A DNA stretch of 32,602 nt from Gammaproteobacteria bacterium. GTDB lineage: Bacteria > Pseudomonadota > Gammaproteobacteria > Legionellales > Legionellaceae. The translations under genes and the position numbers were made by a program. Below are positions 7,723 to 15,848 of this stretch, one piece after another. Numbering within the stretch: position 1 is the first letter of the stretch; each line of letters opens with the position of its first letter. The notes beneath the pieces were generated by a model, which saw nothing but the letters and a program-made list of their open reading frames with translations, was not told the origin of the DNA and did no database searches. The stretch spans positions 1 through 32,602 of the forward strand of contig JAHZKF010000096.1 of the NCBI GenBank assembly GCA_022600575.1, in the 5' to 3' direction.

Positions 7723-9025
7723 AAAAGATTTATTGCAGCGTGATGCTGCACATATTTGGCCGCCATGTACACCGCTCGCCCCAGAAGTTGATATTCCTCG
7801 TTTAGTTGTTGAACGTGCAGAAGGGAGTTATCTATATACGAAGCAAGGACCTGTGATTGATGCGGTGTCGAGTTGGTGGTGTAAAGCACTTGGGCACCGG
7901 CCAAAACCTGTGATAGAAGCTATTGAGGCACAGCTTGGGCAATTTGAACATGTGATAGGGGCTAATACAACCTATCCGGCACAGGTTGAGCTTGCAGAAA
8001 AGCTTTCAGAATTAACTCAAAAACAACATGTTTTTTTTGCAAGTGATGGTTCTTGTGCGGTTGAAATTGCCTTAAAGCTTGCAGTACATGTAATGCAGCT
8101 TCGCGGTATGTCTGAACGTCGCGAATTTATCACACTAAGCAATAGTTATCATGGAGAAACCCTTGCAACGCTGAGTGTGAGTGATGTAGGCATGTATAAG
8201 CAACCGTTTGAGGGGATGGGCCCCATATGTCATGTGTTACATGATTTGCCCTATGTTTCGGGTGTTGAAGATCCTTTGTGGCATGATTGCGGTGCTATGT
8301 GGCCTGCTATTCTTGCGCAATTAGAGGCTATTAAAGCACATGTATGTGGTGTCATTGTTGAGCCTCTTCTACAGGGTGCAGGGGGTATGAAGGTTTACAG
8401 TGCTGATTTTTTAAGGCGTCTAAGTGCTTGGGCAAAGCAGAATGATTGTTATTTAATTGCAGATGAAATCATGACAGGTCTTGGTCGTACAGGGCGTACG
8501 CTTGCCTCTATGCATGCGAATATTAGTCCTGATTTCATTTGTTTATCTAAAACATTAACCGCCGGGACCATGCCGCTTAGTTGTACGTTGATTGATGCAG
8601 CTATTTATGATGTGTTTGAAGCAAATCCTAATGATCCTTTTTTACATTCACATACTTACACAGGTCATGCACTTGGGGTTGCTGCAGCATTGGCAAGTTT
8701 AGAGTGTCTTGAAGCGATTAAGGCGAATCAAAAAGCAGATGCATTAGGCGAATATATGAGCGCTTGTTTTAAGCAAATTGCAGCCGAAACAGGACGAATT
8801 ACAAATATCAGAGTGTTAGGTGGCATGGTTGCAGGTGATTTAGTGGTGCCAGATAATCAGGTGATGGGGCGTCAGTTATCGCGCGCTGCATTAGCGCGTG
8901 GGGCGTTATTGCGTCCTTTAGGGAATACGGTGTATTGGTTTCCGCCTTTAACAACAGATAAAAAGACAATTGATGCACTGGCCGCTATTACAGAAGAAGC
9001 AATTCATACCATATTCGAAAAATAA
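7712..9025 (+). CDS. bioA: Adenosylmethionine-8-amino-7-oxononanoate aminotransferase BioA
   Basis: 437 residues from the ATG at 7712. Earlier in-frame starts would overlap bioB and lie upstream of the likely transcription start. Class III PLP aminotransferase that transfers the amino group of S-adenosylmethionine to 8-amino-7-oxononanoate, giving 7,8-diaminopelargonate. IWPPCTPL at the N-terminus and SSWWCKALGH (53-62) are BioA-specific; SYHGET (145-150), DEIMTGLGRTG (251-261, with the cofactor aspartate Asp251) and Lys280 in LSKTLTAG complete the active site. Transcribed divergently from bioB and probably co-repressed by BirA. The leader is A-rich with no Shine-Dalgarno. Confidence 0.95.
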   Translation: MVNTKDLLQRDAAHIWPPCTPLAPEVDIPRLVVERAEGSYLYTKQGPVIDAVSSWWCKALGHRPKPVIEAIEAQLGQFEHVIGANTTYPAQVELAEKLSELTQKQHVFFASDGSCAVEIALKLAVHVMQLRGMSERREFITLSNSYHGETLATLSVSDVGMYKQPFEGMGPICHVLHDLPYVSGVEDPLWHDCGAMWPAILAQLEAIKAHVCGVIVEPLLQGAGGMKVYSADFLRRLSAWAKQNDCYLIADEIMTGLGRTGRTLASMHANISPDFICLSKTLTAGTMPLSCTLIDAAIYDVFEANPNDPFLHSHTYTGHALGVAAALASLECLEAIKANQKADALGEYMSACFKQIAAETGRITNIRVLGGMVAGDLVVPDNQVMGRQLSRAALARGALLRPLGNTVYWFPPLTTDKKTIDALAAITEEAIHTIFEK

Positions 9026-9042
9026 TACGAATGTGTGGTACA

Positions 9043-9076
9043 CTATGTTGTTTTGTTAAACATAGAGAGTTTTTTT
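9043..9076 (+). terminator. Hairpin plus T-run after bioA
   Basis: CTATGTT (9043-9049) pairs with AACATAG (9059-9065) around a 9-nt loop; a seven-T run follows at 9070-9076. It fits a weak rho-independent terminator for bioA, although the gap of four bases before the T-run and the AT-rich stem are not ideal. It ends only four bases before the ATG of the next gene, so it could also shape that gene's leader. Confidence 0.45.
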
Positions 9077-9080
9077 AGTT

Positions 9081-10697
9081 ATGCCAAGTAAAACCTTTAA
9101 AGAAATGTTAGAGAGACGATTGTTAGTACAGTTAACGAGGAAATTTCGTAATACGTTAACGCAAAATGATTGTCATCCACGTGAAAATTTAGATGCTGAA
9201 TTAATAGAAGGCCAGATTAAAACCATTATTGATTGGGAAGCATCGATTGATCCTTTGTTGGATATTAACGTAGCAGAGTTAGAGGCGCCTAATGCGCTGC
9301 CATCTCCTGCAAAAAGACCCTTTGTAAGTAGAAAGTATAATGTACTTGAGGCAATACCTGATGGTATGCAAGAAGCATTTGGAGAAAGGGTGCTTGAGTT
9401 ATATCAAACAGATAGAAGCACTTCTTCTTCTGATTTAGGGAGTATTGATTCGGAGCAAAGCCTTAGTTTAAGTGAAGCAGAAAAAGAGGCAGCACACGAA
9501 CATTTTTTATTAGCGCTGAGAGAAGAGCGTAAGGCATCAGACACGCGTGTTTATCATACAGATAATAGAGGAGTTAGGCGACACGATAGCTTAACCCGTA
9601 TTTTAAGTTTTGGTGCTCGAAACTCTGTGTGTACAGCAGTAACAGTACATGCAAATCGATTGATTGTGTCTGCTAATTCGACAGGTGAACTAACGTCAGA
9701 AGTGCTTTCAGCGGCTATTTTAAATAAATTAAAAGTATTAAAAACATTTCTTGATTTTGCTGAAGAAACCTTTTTGTATGAGGATGAAAGGTTTGAACTA
9801 GAGGTGAATAGGGTTGCAGCCTTATTGGCTGCGCAGTATGGGCAGTCAGGTACGCCGGATGAATTAAGGCAAGCGCTTAGAAAGTTGTATCGTTCAAGTC
9901 AAGGTGAGCCAAGTGATTTATTAGAGATAGAAGCTTTATTATTGGATACCATTCGTTTTTCTGAAGCATTAACGGTATTGCTTCCATCTTGGAAAAAAAC
10001 GGGAAATGCGCCCCAAGTAGATGAACCTGGTTTAAAGGTGTATCAATTTGCAGTTGATACTGAAGTCGTTCACTCTGAGCATGTCCATCCATTTGATGAA
10101 GCCCTTCAGTTTTCTGGAATGGAGAAAATGGCTTCTTTTCATGCAGAGCAGTTATTGGTTGTATATCTTGAAGGTGCTTTAGAGCTTGATTTAAGAACAG
10201 CTGAGGGACAACTTACTTTTGGTATTTCTAAATTAACATGTGCCGACTGCGAACGTGCAATGGCTTCTCGTCAGGTTGTAACAAGAGGGGCCTCTCAAGC
10301 AACATTTAGCAACGTTGCTTACATCACATCCCCGGGCGGTGTAACCCAGCCAGGAATGAGGCCGACTTCTCATACGAGTGCCGTTGCGAGCCCACCTGAC
10401 TCGAGTATTAAGGCTGTTGAGAAACGAGAGAGAGACGGCGATCCAGATTTTGGAAGTTTGCAGAGCATCTTACATTTTGAGGCAGGCTCGGAAGAGAAAG
10501 AGGATGCTCGTAGCATGCATTCAAAAAAGAAACTGAGAGTGAAGGGTTCTAGTGATGGTGCTTGTCGAGGGGTGGGGTTATTTCCACACCATGAGTCTTT
10601 TGTATCGCAAAGTACTGATGACGATGATGAAGATAACCTTGCAGAGAAAATAGCTGGACCAACAGGCTTTAGTTTTGGTTCAAGTGGAGAGTCTTAA
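9081..10697 (+). CDS. Unknown protein with a probable zinc-dependent deaminase core (OTT_1508-like); candidate effector
   Basis: 538 residues, not a family I can name end to end. Residues 1-150 form a helical N-terminal domain also found in the next gene. Residues 183-200 (CTAVTVHANRLIVSANS) resemble the first two strands of cytidine-deaminase-fold proteins. After a helical insert come FHAEQLL (zinc ligand His354 and catalytic-type Glu356) and FGISKLTCADC (zinc ligands Cys387, Cys390). HAE plus 'G-SK--C--C' is the signature of the OTT_1508-type deaminases found in intracellular bacteria and fungi. The tail is low-complexity, with SKKKLR (481-486, nuclear-localisation-like) and an acidic run at 512-519. 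No signal peptide or membrane segment. Expected chemistry is hydrolytic deamination of a base or nucleotide; the substrate is unknown. The fold is inferred from motifs only. Confidence 0.6.
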   Translation: MPSKTFKEMLERRLLVQLTRKFRNTLTQNDCHPRENLDAELIEGQIKTIIDWEASIDPLLDINVAELEAPNALPSPAKRPFVSRKYNVLEAIPDGMQEAFGERVLELYQTDRSTSSSDLGSIDSEQSLSLSEAEKEAAHEHFLLALREERKASDTRVYHTDNRGVRRHDSLTRILSFGARNSVCTAVTVHANRLIVSANSTGELTSEVLSAAILNKLKVLKTFLDFAEETFLYEDERFELEVNRVAALLAAQYGQSGTPDELRQALRKLYRSSQGEPSDLLEIEALLLDTIRFSEALTVLLPSWKKTGNAPQVDEPGLKVYQFAVDTEVVHSEHVHPFDEALQFSGMEKMASFHAEQLLVVYLEGALELDLRTAEGQLTFGISKLTCADCERAMASRQVVTRGASQATFSNVAYITSPGGVTQPGMRPTSHTSAVASPPDSSIKAVEKRERDGDPDFGSLQSILHFEAGSEEKEDARSMHSKKKLRVKGSSDGACRGVGLFPHHESFVSQSTDDDDEDNLAEKIAGPTGFSFGSSGES

Positions 10698-10699
10698 GT

Positions 10700-11233
10700 A
10701 TGCCAACGCAGCAGAACATAAACGAATTAATGCAATTAGCATTTCAGAAAAAATGTGTTGTTTATTTGAGACATGAAATAGCGAGTTCTCATCGTACCGT
10801 TACAAGTGATACGATTGGACAGATGGTTGAAGCCTCTATCTTTTGGCCATCGGTTATAGCACTTATCGAAAGAAACGCAGCACACTTTGAGACAGCACCC
10901 ATTGTAGATGTTGAGCGAAAACAGCAGTTTGTTAATCGGTATGTAGGCATTGTATTAGCCTGTATACCCAATATAAAGCGCGCTTTATCGAGTGGGGTAG
11001 CACTTTATGGTGAAGGAGCCCTAATAACCCCCTATGTATTAAAAGAAGATGAGATGAACGCAGCACATGAGAAATTTGTAATGCATCTTCAGCGTATACA
11101 TGAAGTACCTGATCAGAGCTTCTGGGGTGGACCTCGCGCCAATACAGCAGACTTGGCTGGTGAGGCGGGGGTTAGAAAAAGAAGGTTTGAAGAAGAAGAA
11201 ATCGCGTTAAAGGTTCAAAAATTAGAGTTATAA
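10700..11233 (+). CDS. Small paralogue of the preceding protein's N-terminal domain; unknown function
   Basis: 177 residues, starting two bases after the upstream stop, so almost certainly co-translated. It aligns with the N-terminal domain of the 538-residue neighbour: residues 38-64 (TIGQMVEASIFWP... N-AAHFE) match that protein's 41-68 (LIEGQIKTIIDWE... NVAELE), and NAAHEKF (120-126) matches EAAHEHF (136-142). Both begin MPS or MPT. It lacks the HAE and CxxC motifs, so it has no deaminase core. The C-terminus has RKRR (159-162) followed by an acidic stretch. It may be a partner or regulator that pairs through the shared domain, or a duplicated effector that lost its catalytic part; the sequence does not decide. 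Confidence 0.6.
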   Translation: MPTQQNINELMQLAFQKKCVVYLRHEIASSHRTVTSDTIGQMVEASIFWPSVIALIERNAAHFETAPIVDVERKQQFVNRYVGIVLACIPNIKRALSSGVALYGEGALITPYVLKEDEMNAAHEKFVMHLQRIHEVPDQSFWGGPRANTADLAGEAGVRKRRFEEEEIALKVQKLEL

Positions 11234-11248
11234 ATCAGTGGGATAAGA

Positions 11249-11278
11249 TTGTTCAAAACCCTTCGAATATGCTATAAA
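11249..11278 (+). promoter_or_regulatory. Possible extended -10 promoter upstream of fmdB
   Basis: TGC-TATAAA (hexamer 11273-11278 with TG at 11270-11271) forms an extended -10; TTGTTC at 11249-11254 is a weak -35 with 18-bp spacing. It would give a leader of about 100 nt before fmdB. A second -10-like TATACT at 11367-11372 lacks a -35. Confidence 0.35.
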
Positions 11279-11385
11279 TGAGCACGCCTCGGCCTATGTG
11301 CCTGTTTTGTGCAGGGAGTAGTAAAGCAGGGGTATGTAGAGAGTCGTCGTTAAGATAAAATGTTTTTATACTTTGTGAGTTTTTT

Positions 11386-11652
11386 ATGCCAATCTATGAA
11401 TATCAATGTAATGCATGTCATCATACTTTTGATGCGTTACAAAGAATGAGTGATGAACCGTTAAAGAAATGCCCGGAATGCGGGCAGAATACAGTTGATA
11501 AACTGGTCTCAGCCGCAGCGTTTCAGTTAAAAGGAACCGGCTGGTATGAGACGGACTTTAAAAACCAACCTAAAAAAACTGCGGAAAACGCTGATAAAAA
11601 AGAAATAAAAAAATCAGCAAACACAACAAAAACCGCTGGGAGTGCTGATTGA
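11386..11652 (+). CDS. FmdB-family zinc-ribbon regulatory protein
   Basis: 88 residues. The N-terminus MPIYEYQCNACHHTFD followed by KKCPECG gives the two CxxC knuckles (Cys8/Cys11 and Cys29/Cys32) of the FmdB/CxxC-CxxC-SSSS zinc ribbon. The rest is a lysine- and alanine-rich tail of low complexity. The family's molecular role is poorly defined (putative transcriptional regulator). Its stop overlaps the TTG start of the DUF502 gene, an arrangement common in gammaproteobacteria where this pair usually precedes aspS; aspS is not found here. Confidence 0.9.
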   Translation: MPIYEYQCNACHHTFDALQRMSDEPLKKCPECGQNTVDKLVSAAAFQLKGTGWYETDFKNQPKKTAENADKKEIKKSANTTKTAGSAD

Positions 11653-12263
11653 AAAGGAAATCAATTCGTAGTTATTTATTGACAGGGTTTGTCGTGTGGC
11701 TACCTGTTATTGTTACTTTTGTGGTGCTGCGGTTTATTATTGATTTGTTAGATAAATCGATTTCGTTGTTGCCACATGCTTATCAACCTGAGCAATTGTT
11801 TGGTTTTCATTTTCCAGGATTTGGCGTTCTTTTTTCATTAGCTCTTTTATTGATGACAGGCCTGCTTGCGACCAATTTCTTAGGTCAGCGCCTCATGCGT
11901 TGGAGCGAGGCAATACTTGATCGTATTCCTTTGGTACGTTCGATTTATAAAGCAACGAAACAAGTGATGGAAACGGTCTTTTCAAGTAATAGTCAAGCTT
12001 TTCGAAAAGTATTACTGATTGAATACCCACGTAAAGGACTTTGGAGTATTGCGTTTCAAACAGGTGTTGCAAGTCGAGAAGTATCTGAGCACACAGGTGA
12101 AGAGATGCTATCTGTTTTTGTGCCAACAACACCTAACCCGACATCAGGCTTTTTAATCATGGTTGAAAAATCGTCTGCTACCGAGCTTTCCATGAGCATT
12201 GATGATGCGTTAAAGTTAGTTATCTCTCTTGGGGTGATGCAGGCTAATAAACCCATTAAATAG
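11649..12263 (+). CDS. DUF502 inner-membrane protein
   Basis: 204 residues starting at a TTG that overlaps the fmdB stop (TTGA); a good GGGAG ribosome-binding site sits about seven bases upstream and supports this start. Two hydrophobic segments (about residues 9-32 and 56-76) flank a short loop, followed by the family-typical RIPLVRSIYKATKQ and a soluble C-terminal domain containing VFVPTTPNPTSGF. DUF502 proteins are widespread and of unknown function; a role in membrane trafficking or stress has been suggested in other organisms but nothing here tests it. Confidence 0.9.
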   Translation: MKRKSIRSYLLTGFVVWLPVIVTFVVLRFIIDLLDKSISLLPHAYQPEQLFGFHFPGFGVLFSLALLLMTGLLATNFLGQRLMRWSEAILDRIPLVRSIYKATKQVMETVFSSNSQAFRKVLLIEYPRKGLWSIAFQTGVASREVSEHTGEEMLSVFVPTTPNPTSGFLIMVEKSSATELSMSIDDALKLVISLGVMQANKPIK

Positions 12264-12271
12264 GTTTAAAT

Positions 12272-15196
12272 ATGAACAAAAAACAGTCGTTTTTTTTGTT
12301 TTTAAAGTTTTTTTTGATGGGCGTTATTCTTATTTGGAGTTTACCTGGCCTTGCTTTGCAAGAGGGAACCTCGGGTAAGCTGATTGAATATCTTGCTGCA
12401 GAAAAAGTGAATCTTACCATTACAAATAGTAATCTTCGTTCTTTCTCTATGCCTATCACAAAGGAAACGCTATCAGAGCAGAAAGAAAGAATCGCGACGC
12501 AACTGACTTTGATTTCTGCCAAAATTGATACCTTAAATGGTTTTTTAGTTAGTCAAGAAAAAAAACAAAGTGAACTTAAAACGCGGTTGAAACAATTTAA
12601 GCAATCATCTTCGACTTCAACAGAAGCCTTAGTGCTTCAAGAATCAGTGAATCAAGTTCGCGCCTTGATTAAAGTGAACGAGAAAGGACTTGAATTAATT
12701 GCTGATAATTTAACGCTCGCGCATCAGTATCAGAAAACGCTATATCAACGTGAACGTCAGCTTGTTTTGTGGGAAGCAGATGAAGAAAAAAAACGGATAT
12801 TTAACTTAAAAAAAGCGGCTATTGCAGCGCTTGATCAAAAGCGAACACTACTCTATGAAAAAAATATTACACTCGAACGTCAGAAAAAATCGGGGCTGCG
12901 GGCAGAGGCTAGAGGCGTTGGAGATGAAGGCATATTACTTTTAAATAATCAGAATATTTTATTAATTGATAGCCAAGCGACATTGATTCAATGGGAAATG
13001 AAACTTGCTGAAGCTGATTATGAGTTTTTGAGTCGAACACAAGATGTCAAAACACTTGAAACCATTATAGATGTATACGACAAAGCAGAAGATCACTTAG
13101 GCGCTATGATTAAAAGCTTGGTGAAGATGCAACAGGCTTTGAGTACAGAAGCGCTTATTTTATCAAGTGATTCAGATAAACAAGAAATGCTTTCTTTACA
13201 GACCAAAGTAACGGCTTTTCAGGAAGAGGTTCGGCAATTAGAAAGTACTGTGCACCAGGTTTTAGAAGAAAAGCAGGCTGTATTAAAGAAACAACGTGCT
13301 TCTCGTCAGCGATTTGAAGATTATAAGCAACGGTCTTTTACAGGTGTGATGCATGAAATAACACAAGTGCCAGTCCAATTTTATCAGTATTTACGAACAC
13401 TATGCATAAAAGTGCTCGATAATTACTCATGGGAAGATATTTGGTTTAAAGCTTCATTTTGGAGCATATTAGTTTTTATCTCGGCGGCTTTAATAGCGAT
13501 TCGTCGTCTATTACAGTTTGTGACACAAGAGAAAACGCGCTCTCGTTTTTCTGGACATTTATATGATGGCGCGTTACTGCTTTTATATCGAGGTTTACCG
13601 CAAATTTTGGTTGTCATATTGTTAATGACGAGCTTGGTTTTAAATCAGGTGGTGTTTGTGCAACTGCAGTTATTAGTCCATTTGTTGCTGATTTGGCTGG
13701 TGTACCGTTTGTTTAAAGGCATAGCCCAATTGGTTTTACTAGAACAAGAACATGATGCACCAGGCCATGAGTTGATATTATATCGTCGTTTTAAATGGCT
13801 TTTTTTAATGGGGTCGTGGTCAACGGGGCTGATGGTTTTAGGCCAAGAGTTGCCTTTGTCTTTCTTATTACAAGATGTCTTTAATCGTTTGTTTATGGTG
13901 TTTTTGTTTGCTGTTGCTTGGGTGCTTTGGAAAAGTAGAGAAACTTTTCCTCAGTTGTTTCATCCTTGGTTTCGTGCAAATAAGCGACCGTTCAAGCATT
14001 TGTTATCTTTTTTAAGTTTTTTGATACCGATTATTTTATTTACGACAGCGATGATTGGTTTATTAGGTTATACCCATTTGGCTTGGATTCTGGGGCGTTA
14101 TCAAGCTTATTTCTTATTGGTGGTTATTGTTTATGTTTTGTTACGTGAACTGTTAAGTGATTTACTCGATTTATTGTCTGAGAGAATGGTTTCTAGGTTG
14201 AAAAATGGATGGTTATGGGTGGAAGCGATTTTAAAACCGCTTGAAAAGTGGCTTCACTTTGGTCTGTTTTTCTTAAGTATATTGGTTATTTTTAGAGGCT
14301 TTAAAGATAACTGGGAGTTTGCCATGCTCTCAGGTGTTAAAGCGATTGGCACTTACCCTATTTTTAGTGGATCAGAGGTTCATATTACGCTGTTTAGTAC
14401 CATTAGCGCGGTTGTTATTTTAATGGTTCTGATTTGGCTTTCGAAATGGACGCGTGAATTTTGTTATCGCTGGCTTTATCGCGGCATGATTGATACGGCG
14501 ATTCGGAACAGTATTTCTATTTTTACGCAATATACGGTTATTTTGCTAGGCGCATTTATTTTTCTGCGCGTATTAGGTGTCGACTTAAGTGGGATGGGAA
14601 TGGTGCTGGGTGGACTGGCTGTGGGCATGGGATTTGGTTTGCGCGATTTTGCGAGTAACATTGTCGGGGGAGTGATGCTCTTAATTGAGCGCCCAGTAAG
14701 AGAAGGTGATTTGATAACACTGGGTGAATATGAAGGACGTGTTGAGCATATTGGGATTCGGTCCATGCGTGTTTCATCTTGGGATCATATGGATGTTTTG
14801 ATTCCTAATGCTGAGACGTTTAATAAGCCTGTGACCAATTGGACACATCAAGATGGTGTGGTACGAACGGTATTACCCATTAAGGTGAATCGTACGGATA
14901 GTCCAGAGGCTGTACAACAACTTATTTTTGAAGTACTGAGTAAAGTGTCTGGTGTCTTAAAAGAACCGCCTGCTCAAGTGTTTTTAAAACAAATTGATGA
15001 GGCTTTAATAGAATTTGAAGTGCGTTATTTCATTAATATTCAATTTAGCTTACGTGTTGGCGTGCGTTCAGAAGTTTTACTTGCCATTATGGCTAAATTT
15101 AAAGAGGCAGGAATTCAACCTCCTATTCCGCCTTTTCGTATTGAAGTAGAACCCAATACCCAGGTTAAAGATGATAAACATCTCCCCCCCGAGTAG
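12272..15196 (+). CDS. Large MscS-family mechanosensitive channel (MscK/MscM-like)
   Basis: 974 residues. A signal peptide (about 1-29, ending PGLALQ) is followed by a periplasmic, strongly coiled-coil region (about 55-370), then a multi-pass membrane part (about 390-770). The last segment is the pore helix, LGGLAVGMGFGLRDFASN, near residues 775-795, rich in alternating Gly and Ala as in MscS TM3. The beta domain follows with ERPVREGDLI and LIPNAETFNKPVTNW. These channels open under membrane tension to release solutes on osmotic downshock. The architecture matches E. coli MscK (KefA) and YbiO/YjeP rather than minimal MscS. It lies eight bases after the DUF502 gene and overlaps mutH by 26 bp. 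Which of the MscK or MscM subfamilies it belongs to is uncertain. Confidence 0.9.
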   Translation: MNKKQSFFLFLKFFLMGVILIWSLPGLALQEGTSGKLIEYLAAEKVNLTITNSNLRSFSMPITKETLSEQKERIATQLTLISAKIDTLNGFLVSQEKKQSELKTRLKQFKQSSSTSTEALVLQESVNQVRALIKVNEKGLELIADNLTLAHQYQKTLYQRERQLVLWEADEEKKRIFNLKKAAIAALDQKRTLLYEKNITLERQKKSGLRAEARGVGDEGILLLNNQNILLIDSQATLIQWEMKLAEADYEFLSRTQDVKTLETIIDVYDKAEDHLGAMIKSLVKMQQALSTEALILSSDSDKQEMLSLQTKVTAFQEEVRQLESTVHQVLEEKQAVLKKQRASRQRFEDYKQRSFTGVMHEITQVPVQFYQYLRTLCIKVLDNYSWEDIWFKASFWSILVFISAALIAIRRLLQFVTQEKTRSRFSGHLYDGALLLLYRGLPQILVVILLMTSLVLNQVVFVQLQLLVHLLLIWLVYRLFKGIAQLVLLEQEHDAPGHELILYRRFKWLFLMGSWSTGLMVLGQELPLSFLLQDVFNRLFMVFLFAVAWVLWKSRETFPQLFHPWFRANKRPFKHLLSFLSFLIPIILFTTAMIGLLGYTHLAWILGRYQAYFLLVVIVYVLLRELLSDLLDLLSERMVSRLKNGWLWVEAILKPLEKWLHFGLFFLSILVIFRGFKDNWEFAMLSGVKAIGTYPIFSGSEVHITLFSTISAVVILMVLIWLSKWTREFCYRWLYRGMIDTAIRNSISIFTQYTVILLGAFIFLRVLGVDLSGMGMVLGGLAVGMGFGLRDFASNIVGGVMLLIERPVREGDLITLGEYEGRVEHIGIRSMRVSSWDHMDVLIPNAETFNKPVTNWTHQDGVVRTVLPIKVNRTDSPEAVQQLIFEVLSKVSGVLKEPPAQVFLKQIDEALIEFEVRYFINIQFSLRVGVRSEVLLAIMAKFKEAGIQPPIPPFRIEVEPNTQVKDDKHLPPE

Positions 15197-15830
15197 CGAG
15201 GGTGAGCTTTTAGCTCGTTGTCGTGAGATTGAAGGCTTAAGTTTTGCAGGACTTGCAGCCCGTCTTTCATTATCCATTCCAACTGAATCGTTAAAAAGAA
15301 AAGGATGGGTCGGCGGGATGATTGAGCGCGCACTTGGCACCACTGCCGGAACTGCTGCAAAACCAGATTTTCATCATTTAGGCATCGAGCTAAAAACATT
15401 ACCACTGGGTGCACGCGGTATGCCTCTTGAGTCAACTTTTGTGACCAGTATTAATTTATTGACGATTCACCAAGAATCATGGGAAACCTCACAATGTTAT
15501 TCAAAATTGCGACGTGTACTTTGGCTGCCAATTGAAGGAGATAAAAGTATTTCATTTTCGCATAGGCGCATTGGCCGCGCTTTTTTATGGTCTGCAGATG
15601 TAAAAGATACTGCTATATTATCAAAGGATTGGCACGATTTAAGTTTTATGCTGGGTCGCGGCAAGCTTGCGGATGTGGATGCACGCATGGGAACCTACTT
15701 ACAAGTACGACCAAAAGCTGCAAATGCGCGTTCATTGTGTTACGGTTTTGATGAAGAGGGACATAAAATCTTGACGTTGCCGAGAGGTTTTTACTTAAGG
15801 CCGTTATTTACACAAAAAATGATGATTTGA
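15171..15830 (+). CDS. mutH: DNA mismatch repair endonuclease MutH
   Basis: 219 residues. MutH nicks the unmethylated strand at hemimethylated GATC sites when activated by MutS-MutL. The type II restriction-like active site is intact: Glu52, Asp66 in PDFHHLG, and Glu73/Lys75 in IELKTLP; LESTFV and WETSQCYSKLRRVLWLP are the following conserved blocks. The ATG at 15171 lies within the end of the channel gene; it aligns with the usual start before the 'PPS-EGELLAR' region and no better start lies downstream. A run of seven Cs at codons 5-7 (15184-15190) sits between the ATG and the conserved domain, in the overlap. Presence of MutH implies Dam methylation in the organism. Confidence 0.95.
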   Translation: MINISPPSSEGELLARCREIEGLSFAGLAARLSLSIPTESLKRKGWVGGMIERALGTTAGTAAKPDFHHLGIELKTLPLGARGMPLESTFVTSINLLTIHQESWETSQCYSKLRRVLWLPIEGDKSISFSHRRIGRAFLWSADVKDTAILSKDWHDLSFMLGRGKLADVDARMGTYLQVRPKAANARSLCYGFDEEGHKILTLPRGFYLRPLFTQKMMI

Positions 15831-15848
15831 CTTGGACTGGATGAATTT

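Noticed and set aside
11234-11385. TRNA-like T-loop (GTTCAAAACCC) between the paralogue and fmdB
   Set aside because: No acceptor stem, anticodon arm or CCA-compatible folding can be built around it.
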